DNA of 5,721 bases from Vulcanimicrobiia bacterium (GTDB lineage: Bacteria; Vulcanimicrobiota; Vulcanimicrobiia; Vulcanimicrobiales; Vulcanimicrobiaceae): the NCBI GenBank assembly GCA_025451135.1, contig JANWKW010000150.1:1-5721 (forward strand), written 5' to 3'. The notes under the pieces were generated by a model. That model saw only the letters and a program-made list of their open reading frames with translations. It ran no database searches and was not told the DNA's origin. Both the position numbers and the translations under genes were made by a program. Below, in pieces: positions 1 to 5,475 of the stretch (positions are counted from its first letter, which is position 1; the number at the start of each line of letters is the position of its first letter).

Positions 1-531
1 GGAGAGGTGGACCTGCGAGGGGTTGGCGTCCCGGATCGGGGCGACCGAATCCCAAGCGATCATCGCCCGGGGAACCCGCCGATAGATGAACGGTGTGAAG
101 CGCTTGCCGAACGACTTGAGCCCGAGCCGGCGCAGCAGGCCGGCCACGCCGACGTCGGCCGCGACCACCCGCAGGTGACCGCCGGTGATCGCGACCTCGA
201 TGTCGTTGATCCGGACGACCTTGCGTCCGTCTACGTCGACGATCTGTTTGTCGAGCAGATCGGCGACCAGGAAGAGGGCCTCGGCCTCCGGCGGAGCCGG
301 TTCCTTCGGCGCGGCCGTCAGCGCGACCACGCCGCCGCGATCGACGTCGGCGATCGTGTCGATCGGCGCGAAGCGCAGGCCCTGGGTGGTCCGCAAGACC
401 AAGCCGTCGATCTGCGGGAACGTGTCGTCGGGTTTGTTGACCAGGAAGTCGGTGATCTTGCCGATCGGCAGATCGTAGAGGGTGGCCTGGCGCCCGACCA
501 GTTCGCTGATGAAGCCGTCCGTGAAGGCCAT
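1..531 (-). CDS. PRC-barrel domain protein, N-terminal part (PRC / MgtE-N / CBS-type Mg2+ homeostasis protein), truncated by window edge
   Basis: The reverse strand reads open for 177 codons from ATG at 531 to the left edge, with no stop, so this is the 5' part of a longer gene. Residues about 8-75 look like one PRC-barrel beta-sheet (Y-D-L-P-I-G-K-I-T-D-F, then FPQIDGLVLRTTQG). Residues about 82-160 look like a second, containing LLDKQIVDVDGRKVVRINDI, followed by DVGVAGLLRRLG and an IAWDSV strand. From family knowledge, this double PRC arrangement with the 'DKQIVD..GRKVVR.ND' signature typically precedes MgtE intracellular N and CBS domains in soluble proteins of about 400 residues that accompany divalent-metal transporters. 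No membrane segment is visible here, and the MgtE-N and CBS parts would lie outside the window. The start is supported by AAAGGGGGTG at 548-539, about 8 bases upstream of the ATG. The gene lies directly downstream of an M-box riboswitch and its terminator, which independently supports a role in Mg2+ homeostasis. It could instead be a PRC protein of other function, but the leader makes that less likely. Confidence 0.87.
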   Translation of the reverse strand, partial: MAFTDGFISELVGRQATLYDLPIGKITDFLVNKPDDTFPQIDGLVLRTTQGLRFAPIDTIADVDRGGVVALTAAPKEPAPPEAEALFLVADLLDKQIVDVDGRKVVRINDIEVAITGGHLRVVAADVGVAGLLRRLGLKSFGKRFTPFIYRRVPRAMIAWDSVAPIRDANPSQVHLS

Positions 532-553
532 GTCCGCTCACCCCCTTTCCTCG

Positions 554-591
554 AAAAAAATGCGCCGGTCCCCTCGCGAGGGCCGGCGCAT
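554..591 (-). terminator. Intrinsic terminator of the M-box riboswitch (expression platform)
   Basis: On the minus strand, TGCGCCGG (590-583) pairs perfectly with CCGGCGCA (568-561). Inside it CCCT (582-579) pairs with AGGG (574-571) around a CGCG loop, leaving a two-base bulge (GA, 570-569). The stem runs straight into seven T residues (560-554). This is a strong rho-independent terminator. It lies between the aptamer and the start codon of the PRC-barrel gene, 22 bases upstream of the ATG, so it is an attenuator in the leader and not the end of a gene. Part of its 5' arm (CCTCGC, 581-576) is identical to the aptamer P1 5' strand. Confidence 0.9.
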
Positions 592-617
592 AGAGAAAAG
601 ACGTTCGGGTCGCGTCC

Positions 618-799
618 TACCTCATTCGCACCGAGCTTTGGCACCACGCGCCGTAGAGCCGCCGCCGGTCGTCCCGGTCGAGGCTCAGCCGCGTTAGACA
701 ACGCCTTGGATCGGCGGAGTCTGGTCTACCCGCTTGGCGTCTCTCGACGTTTCGGGGCAGCGGCCTGTGTATCGCGTGGACGCCTCACCTAGCGAGGTA
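618..799 (-). promoter_or_regulatory. M-box (ykoK-type) magnesium riboswitch aptamer
   Basis: The minus strand carries the hallmark M-box blocks in order and at the expected spacing: TAGGTGAGGC (791-782), GATACA (772-767), CTGCCC followed by GAAACGTCGAGAGACGCCAA (755-734, with a GAGA-capped CGTC/GACG hairpin) and GGGT (731-728), a GGCTG block near 690, then GTGCCAAAGCTC (644-633). The closing P1 helix pairs TACCTCGC (799-792) with GCGAATGAGGTA (629-618), leaving GAAT unpaired. This matches the layout remembered for the Bacillus ykoK/mgtE leader. The roughly 180-base length is normal for the class. M-boxes fold on binding Mg2+ and usually switch Mg2+ transport genes off when the ion is plentiful. 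The downstream terminator fits transcriptional attenuation. The identification rests on memory of the consensus, not on a covariance search. Confidence 0.94.
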
Positions 800-810
800 T
801 CCTTATCCTT

Positions 811-816
811 AGTATA
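811..816 (-). promoter_or_regulatory. Probable -10 element for the M-box leader (TATACT)
   Basis: TATACT matches TATAAT at five of six bases. It would place the transcription start near 804, just ahead of the P1 5' strand of the riboswitch (799). A TTGACC at 830-825 resembles a -35 box but is only 8 bases from TATACT. Paired at 17 bases with GATAAG (807-802) it would start transcription inside P1, so TATACT with a weak -35 is the better reading. The site lies within 16 bases of the flagellin stop codon. Confidence 0.45.
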
Positions 817-826
817 GGCGCATCGG

Positions 827-2191
827 TCAAGCGGCGTTGAGGGCGCCGATCAGAAGGTGGGTCAGCAGGTTGGCCTCGATGCCGATCTGCGAGAGGACCC
901 CGGTCCCGATCTGGGCCAGGATCTGGTTCTTGGTGAAGTCTGTGACCGTCTTTCCGATGTCCGCGTCCCGGATCTGGCTCTCGGCGACCGTCTCGTTGAC
1001 GGCGGTCAGCGAGGCGTTGTTCGCGTCCTGGCCGAGCGCGACCGATTGCGCGCCGACGACCGAACGCACTTGCGAGAGCTTGTCGAGCGCGTCGTCGAGT
1101 TTCACCTCTGCCGACGATGCGGCGAGGAGATTGCTCGAATCCGTTCCGATCGGCGCGTTGAGGAAGTTGATCTGATCCGGAGCCAGTACGCTGATGTCGC
1201 TCACGCCGAGCGTGTTCGTCGAAAGATTCGGAAGCGAGATCGCGACGGCCGTGCCTTCCTGGCCGCCGTCGTTCACGTAGAGCGAGTGACCGGTACCCGC
1301 CGGCGTCGCGCCGGTCGTGACGAATGCGATGGACGCGCCGACGTCGGCCTGCGTGAAGTTCGGAACGTTGAACGTGAGAAGATTCAGTCCCGGATTTCCC
1401 GGAGCCGTGTACGCGGAACCGGCGAACGAACCCGAGTTGACCGGCACGGCCGAGAGGTCGACCATCTCGGGCGCGCCGCCAAGACTCGGATCGGTACTGT
1501 ACGCGCTGAACTTCACGTACACGCCCGGCCCGACGGCCGCGCCGGAATCGGGGTCTACGGCGTTGGCGGCGTAACCGGTGACCTGGAACACGATGTATGC
1601 CGGGACGAACGCGCCCGGTCCCGGTTCGCCTGTGCCGGTCAGCGTGATCAACGGTCCCGGCGTTCCGAGTCCGTCGGCGCTCACCACGTAGTCGCTCGGC
1701 ACGGGCCGCGTCGCGGATGCGGCGTCGACCGGCGACGACACCTGTTTGACGGAGTACGGCGTGGCCTGCGACGTGTCGAACGAACCGTCGAAGAGTTTGA
1801 GCCCGTTGAACGACGTGTTGCTCGAGATCTTGTTGACCTCGGCGAGCATCGTCTCGATCTCGGATTGGATGTTCTGCAGATCGCCGTTCGATTGCAGATC
1901 GGAACGCGATTCGACCACCAGCGAGCGCACGCGCTGGAGGATGTTCTGCACGGAGTTGAGCGCCGCATCGGCGACGTTGAGAAGATTGCCCGCCGTCTGC
2001 ACGTTGGTCACGGATTGCTGGAGACCCGAGACTTTCGAGTGGATGGTTTCGGCGATGGCGAGACCGCTGGGGTCGTCGGCAGCACTTTGCACGCGAAGGC
2101 CGCTGGCCAACGCGCGCGTGTCACTCGACAAGTTATTTTGAGCGACGGACAAGTTCCGAAGAACCTGGCCGGTGCTCCCCAGCACATCCAT
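827..2191 (-). CDS. fliC: Flagellin (flagellar filament subunit)
   Basis: This encodes a 454-residue flagellin, the protein polymerised into the extracellular flagellar filament after type III export. The N-terminal D0/D1 helices are clear: SGLRVQSAADDPSGLAI (30-46), QRVRSL (86-91) and NTSFNGLKLFDG (125-136). The C-terminal D1/D0 helices run from about 363 to 454, with ESQIRDADIGK (405-415) and NQILAQIGTGVLSQ (422-435). Residues about 145-355 form the variable exposed domains, rich in Gly, Pro, Val and Thr and predicted beta. There is no signal peptide and no cysteine, as expected. The first residues (MDVLGSTGQVLRNL) differ from the usual MxINTN start, and the C-terminus carries a short extra tail (LIGALNAA) beyond the usual end. 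No in-frame alternative start lies nearer the ribosome binding site. A sigma-28-type promoter lies upstream, and no terminator is seen between its stop and the M-box leader. No flagellin chaperone or cap gene is in the window. Confidence 0.98.
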   Translation of the reverse strand: MDVLGSTGQVLRNLSVAQNNLSSDTRALASGLRVQSAADDPSGLAIAETIHSKVSGLQQSVTNVQTAGNLLNVADAALNSVQNILQRVRSLVVESRSDLQSNGDLQNIQSEIETMLAEVNKISSNTSFNGLKLFDGSFDTSQATPYSVKQVSSPVDAASATRPVPSDYVVSADGLGTPGPLITLTGTGEPGPGAFVPAYIVFQVTGYAANAVDPDSGAAVGPGVYVKFSAYSTDPSLGGAPEMVDLSAVPVNSGSFAGSAYTAPGNPGLNLLTFNVPNFTQADVGASIAFVTTGATPAGTGHSLYVNDGGQEGTAVAISLPNLSTNTLGVSDISVLAPDQINFLNAPIGTDSSNLLAASSAEVKLDDALDKLSQVRSVVGAQSVALGQDANNASLTAVNETVAESQIRDADIGKTVTDFTKNQILAQIGTGVLSQIGIEANLLTHLLIGALNAA

Positions 2192-2204
2192 GAGGTAGGT
2201 GGGC

Positions 2205-2213
2205 TTCCTCCTT
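2205..2213 (-). promoter_or_regulatory. Shine-Dalgarno of the flagellin gene with unusually long spacing
   Basis: AAGGAGGAA is a near-ideal Shine-Dalgarno sequence, but its GGAGG core ends 15 bases before the ATG at 2191, well beyond the usual 5-9. No start codon lies between them in frame. The intervening CCTACCT can pair imperfectly with AGGAGG, so the site could be partly hidden in a small hairpin. The leader therefore has the form of a possible translational control point. Confidence 0.6.
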
Positions 2214-2236
2214 GAAACGATCCCTACTTATATGGC

Positions 2237-2263
2237 CCATCGGCATTCGGGCCGGAAACATGA
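2237..2263 (-). promoter_or_regulatory. Sigma-28 (FliA/SigD)-type promoter for flagellin
   Basis: On the minus strand TCATGTTT (2263-2256), an 11-base spacer and GCCGATGG (2244-2237) match the FliA consensus TAAAGTTT-N11-GCCGATAA at six of eight bases in each half with exact spacing. It would start transcription near 2230, giving a leader of about 40 bases. Late flagellar genes, flagellin above all, are classically sigma-28 dependent. TATAAG at 2232-2227 is a rival sigma-70-like -10 but has no -35 partner. Confidence 0.7.
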
Positions 2264-2276
2264 GGGATACCACCGG

Positions 2277-2304
2277 TAAAACGCCTGGTACATGGCGTCG
2301 AGAA
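2277..2304 (+). promoter_or_regulatory. Possible sigma-28-like promoter for the large surface protein
   Basis: TAAA (2277-2280), a 16-base gap and GTCGAGAA (2297-2304) resemble TAAA-N15-GCCGATAA, with six of eight -10 bases matching and one extra spacer base. Transcription would begin near 2311, some 45 bases before the ribosome binding site at 2355. This is a weak match that gains weight only from the stronger sigma-28 sites on either side. Confidence 0.35.
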
Positions 2305-2354
2305 AAGGGACGACCTCCTTCAGCTTGCGACGCTTCGCGTCCGAAGAACATGAT

Positions 2355-2359
2355 GGAGG
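2355..2359 (+). promoter_or_regulatory. Shine-Dalgarno GGAGG deciding a TTG start at 2365
   Basis: GGAGG is followed by 5 bases and then TTG at 2365, an ideal geometry. The in-frame ATG pair at 2350/2353 lies upstream of or overlapping this site and has only a weak GAAG in front of it. The TTG at 2365 is therefore preferred. ATG 2350 remains possible and would add five residues (MMEVW). Confidence 0.55.
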
Positions 2360-2364
2360 TTTGG

Positions 2365-5300
2365 TTGGCAACGCGCGCGCTCATCCGTTTGGTCGGGAGG
2401 ACCGTCCAAGCGATCGGGATTTGTCTTGTGGCGGTCTCGGTCGCGGGGCTCACCGGATCCGGCTTGAGCCAAGCGAGCGGGTACTTGTCCGCGGCCGTCT
2501 CCAGGATTGCCGCTGCGCTGCCGCCCCCACCGTCCCCGTCGCCCACCGAGTCTCCCTCGCCGGCCCCCTCGCCTTCAGGCCGGCCGAGCCCGCCGCCGGC
2601 GCTCACCCGCAGCCGCGGCGGTCCGCTCGAGTTCAGCCTCAACGGGAGTCTCTCGCTCGGGGAGAACGGGACCACCAGCACGAGGACGGATGCGTTCGGC
2701 GCGCCGGTCGTCGACGCGACCAACCAAGCCAGTACCTCGGTCGGACTCTTCGCCGAGCTTCGCCGGCGCACGGCCAACTCGACCGCCGACGTCCGCATCC
2801 CGCTCGGCTTCACCTCGACCGGGACGCAGTTGGGGCTGGCGGTCGTGACCTTCTCGACCCCGCACTACGAACTGCAGTACGGGACGCAGAGCGTGAACCT
2901 GTTCGGCCAGGTGCCGTTGGGCCAGACGCTGCGCGGTTTCGCCCTGGTGCTGCCGCTCGATTCGGGCGACATGACGATCTTCGAGGGGCCGGCCTACGGG
3001 GTCGGAGAGGAGACGGTCCACATCCAAGGCATCCGGGCTCGACGCCTGTTCGGGCGCGATCTGTTCGAGCTGGGGCTCGTGCGCAACGCCGGAGGCTCCC
3101 TCACCGGAAGCGCGTCCACCCTGACGGTGGGCGTCGCTGCCAGTCACGGTCGCGCCGGCGTCGTCGGCGAAGTCGCGCTGCAGGAGCGAAACGCACCCGA
3201 CGGACGGATCCACGGTATCGCGGGTCAGGTCCGATTCGACTACGGCGGCGTGGCGACGAGCTGGACCGCGACGGTCCGGCACACGCCGGAACGGTTTCTC
3301 GCCTACGGCAGCGGCGAGCTGTACGGCGACAACATGGTGGACCTGGGTTTTCGGACCTCGTCCGGCCGCGGAGGCAATCTGGCGGCCGACGTCGCGTACG
3401 AATCCTCGGTGCTGTTCGGCAGCGTCGCGAAGACCCGCCGCTCGTTCCTCTCGTACGGCGGCGCGGCCGGCCGGACCAACTACCAGCTCTCGTTCCAAGA
3501 AGCCCGGCAAGGCGGCGATCAAGCCGCGCTCTGGAACGGGACCGCCGCTCTGCAGATCGGCATTCCGATCGCGCGGGGCTTCGCGCTGGTCGGCGCGCAG
3601 CTCGGCCGCACGACGAACCAGGGCGGCTACGCGACCGGCTCGTCGTCGCTCGGCTTCCAGCTGCAGCGGCAATTCGGACCGTTCGCGGCCCAGTTCTCGG
3701 AGCAGGAGCAGCGCCAGAGCAACGCCGTGGTCGGCGTCTCGCGCCTGCGCACGACGACGTTCGGGACGACCCGTCAATGGGGGCGGACCGGCTTCGGATA
3801 CAACTACGTCGTCACCCGCACGCTCTCGAGCGTCAGCGATGCGATCCAGCGATCCCCGCAGTTCACCCTCACGCGCCAGATCTCGCCGGCGCTCTCGGTC
3901 CAGACGACCTTCGGCACGCAGTCGCTCGACGATCGCCTCAATCCGCTCAACAGCGGGCGCTCGCGCATCTTCGCCATCTCGATCAACGCGCCGTTCGCCT
4001 ACGGGAACGGCCTGGTCCAAGGACGCATCGATCCGAACCTCCCGGCGATCATCACCGGCCGGGTCCTCAACGACCTCGGCGACAACATCGCGGTCGCGGG
4101 GTTGGCCGCCGGCGGCGTATCCAATATCACCGTGGTCCTCGACGGCAAGGAGGCGCAGCGAACCGACTTGGACGGCAACTTCCAGTTCTCGTTCGTGAAG
4201 CCGGGGCAGCACCAACTGCGTCTCGAGACGGCCTCGTTGCCCCGCGGCTTGACCGCCGACCAGCCGGTGGTCACGCTCAACGTCGAAGGCGGCCAGAGCG
4301 CGCAGCTGTACTTCCGGGTGGGCAATTTCGGCGGCGTGACCGGACACGTCTTCGGCCGCGACTCCAACGGCGCGCAGATGCCGCTCTCGAACGTGCTGCT
4401 GCGGGTCGACGGCGGCGCGTATTCGCAGACGGACAACCAGGGATCGTACGGCTTCGGACGATTGAATCCGGGACCGCACGTCGTCAGCATCGTCGACACC
4501 TCCGTCCCGGCGTTCGCATCGTTCTCGAAAGACCAATCCCAGCAGCGCGTCTCGGTCCGCGACGGTCAGCTCTCCACGTTGGACTTCATCGCGCAGCCGC
4601 TCGGGTCCATCGCCGGGCACGTGCTCTACGCGCACAACTCGCTCGGATACACCGGCGGCGTCGCCAACGCGTACGTCGTGGCCGAGCCGGGCGAGCACGC
4701 GGCCATCACCAACGACGACGGCTCGTTCATCATCGACAATCTTCCGGCCGGCCCGTACGCGGTCTCGGTCGATCCGGAGACGATCCCGGACGGCGTCGCC
4801 GCCGAAGGCGACCCGCTCGCGATCACGCTGACGGGGACGGACAACTACAACGGCGCCGAGTTCCTGGTGGGCGAGAAGCAGAAGAGCGTCGTGTTCAGCT
4901 TCATGGGCGGCGGTGCGAGCGCCGCCACCCTGCACCGGGATGACGCTCGCTTGCCGCCTCTGGGGACGACGAGCGTCGCCTACGCAGCTCCGCCGAGCGT
5001 CAAGGACGCCGTGGTGACGGTCTTCGGCAAACCGGTCGTCCTCGCGTACGATGCGAAGCGGTCGGTCTGGCGCGGGACGATCGCGGTTCCTGCCGGGACG
5101 AAGGCCGGCACCTACGATGCGGTCGCGACCGCTACCGGCATCAGCGCGAGCGCGACCGCGCAGCTGACGGTCGATCCGAAGATGTCGATCGCGATCCTGC
5201 AATTGACGCCGCCGAACGTCGCGGTCGGCCAATATGCGGCCGTCCGCGCTCGCTTCCTCGTCGACGTGCGGGCGGGCGACAAGATCGAATGGTCGGACGG

Positions 5301-5427
5301 CACCGTGACGACGCTCGGTCGCCCGGTAGCAGGCCGAGTCTTTACATTCAGCTTGCGCATATCTTTACGGCCTCTATACGGTGTATTGCTAACGAGCCAT
5401 GCTCGCTTGCCGATAAGATTGTTGTAA
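2365..5427 (+). CDS. Large exported beta-barrel-like surface protein with Ig-like/carboxypeptidase-regulatory-like C-terminal modules
   Basis: No known gene is recognised. From TTG 2365 the product is about 1020 residues. A signal peptide is visible: basic N-terminus, hydrophobic AIGICLVAVSVAGL, and a likely cleavage near GLSQA-S (about residues 32-37). A Pro/Ser-rich linker covers about 53-80. Residues about 85-550 alternate short polar and hydrophobic stretches rich in Gly, Ser, Thr, Phe and Tyr with repeated turns, the pattern of an outer-membrane beta-barrel. Three consecutive modules follow, beginning ITGRVLND (about 562), VTGHVFGRDSNG (about 658) and IAGHVLYAHNS (about 749). Each contains a T/D-x-x-G-S/N-F/Y turn such as TDLDGNFQF, TDNQGSYGF or TNDDGSFII, typical of carboxypeptidase-regulatory-like or SdrD-B-like folds. 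Another Ig-like domain covers about 879-939, and a terminal strand-rich tail ends ARLPIRLL. The barrel followed by Ig modules recalls fimbrial ushers, but no usher signature is seen. It is divergent from flagellin, and its last codons contain the promoter of the next gene. Confidence 0.88.
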   Translation: MATRALIRLVGRTVQAIGICLVAVSVAGLTGSGLSQASGYLSAAVSRIAAALPPPPSPSPTESPSPAPSPSGRPSPPPALTRSRGGPLEFSLNGSLSLGENGTTSTRTDAFGAPVVDATNQASTSVGLFAELRRRTANSTADVRIPLGFTSTGTQLGLAVVTFSTPHYELQYGTQSVNLFGQVPLGQTLRGFALVLPLDSGDMTIFEGPAYGVGEETVHIQGIRARRLFGRDLFELGLVRNAGGSLTGSASTLTVGVAASHGRAGVVGEVALQERNAPDGRIHGIAGQVRFDYGGVATSWTATVRHTPERFLAYGSGELYGDNMVDLGFRTSSGRGGNLAADVAYESSVLFGSVAKTRRSFLSYGGAAGRTNYQLSFQEARQGGDQAALWNGTAALQIGIPIARGFALVGAQLGRTTNQGGYATGSSSLGFQLQRQFGPFAAQFSEQEQRQSNAVVGVSRLRTTTFGTTRQWGRTGFGYNYVVTRTLSSVSDAIQRSPQFTLTRQISPALSVQTTFGTQSLDDRLNPLNSGRSRIFAISINAPFAYGNGLVQGRIDPNLPAIITGRVLNDLGDNIAVAGLAAGGVSNITVVLDGKEAQRTDLDGNFQFSFVKPGQHQLRLETASLPRGLTADQPVVTLNVEGGQSAQLYFRVGNFGGVTGHVFGRDSNGAQMPLSNVLLRVDGGAYSQTDNQGSYGFGRLNPGPHVVSIVDTSVPAFASFSKDQSQQRVSVRDGQLSTLDFIAQPLGSIAGHVLYAHNSLGYTGGVANAYVVAEPGEHAAITNDDGSFIIDNLPAGPYAVSVDPETIPDGVAAEGDPLAITLTGTDNYNGAEFLVGEKQKSVVFSFMGGGASAATLHRDDARLPPLGTTSVAYAAPPSVKDAVVTVFGKPVVLAYDAKRSVWRGTIAVPAGTKAGTYDAVATATGISASATAQLTVDPKMSIAILQLTPPNVAVGQYAAVRARFLVDVRAGDKIEWSDGTVTTLGRPVAGRVFTFSLRISLRPLYGVLLTSHARLPIRLL
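5390..5416 (+). promoter_or_regulatory. Near-perfect sigma-28 promoter inside the 3' end of the surface-protein gene
   Basis: TAAC (5390-5393), 15 bases, then GCCGATAA (5409-5416) matches the sigma-28 consensus TAAA-N15-GCCGATAA at 11 of 12 bases with exact spacing. It lies in an A/T-richer tail of the upstream gene, whose stop is at 5425-5427, and would start transcription near 5423, about 50 bases before the next gene. The spacer contains an inverted repeat CGAGC-CAT-GCTCG (5393-5405), which could be an operator or a coincidence. Confidence 0.75.
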
Positions 5428-5475
5428 GACTTCACGCTTTGCCATGGATGGCACTTCGCGCATGGTGAAAGGACT

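Noticed and set aside
318..701. Minus-strand frame of 127 codons overlapping the start of the PRC-barrel gene
   Set aside because: It would need to be translated through the aptamer and terminator, and it is out of frame with the PRC-barrel protein, which has family signatures and a ribosome binding site.
7..792. Open frame of 261 codons on the plus strand at the left end
   Set aside because: It is antisense to the PRC-barrel gene and runs through the M-box and its terminator. The translation has no domain, and the minus-strand features explain this stretch.
857..2215. Open frame of 452 codons antisense to flagellin
   Set aside because: It lies wholly opposite a certain flagellin gene, and its Arg/Val/Asp-rich translation shows no recognisable domain.
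2292..4943. Open frame of 883 codons on the plus strand, overlapping the surface-protein gene in another frame
   Set aside because: The Arg/Pro-rich composition and lack of any motif mark it as a shadow frame of the true coding sequence.
2575..5232. Open frame of 885 codons on the minus strand opposite the surface-protein gene
   Set aside because: The translation is dominated by Arg, Asp, Ala and Gly without domains, a signal peptide or plausible folds. It is the usual high-GC antisense shadow of the plus-strand gene, which has a signal peptide and modular domains.
5440..5453. Hairpin TGCCA-TGGA-TGGCA after the surface-protein gene, considered as a terminator
   Set aside because: The stem is only 5 base pairs with no T tract on either strand, and it sits in the leader of the next gene.
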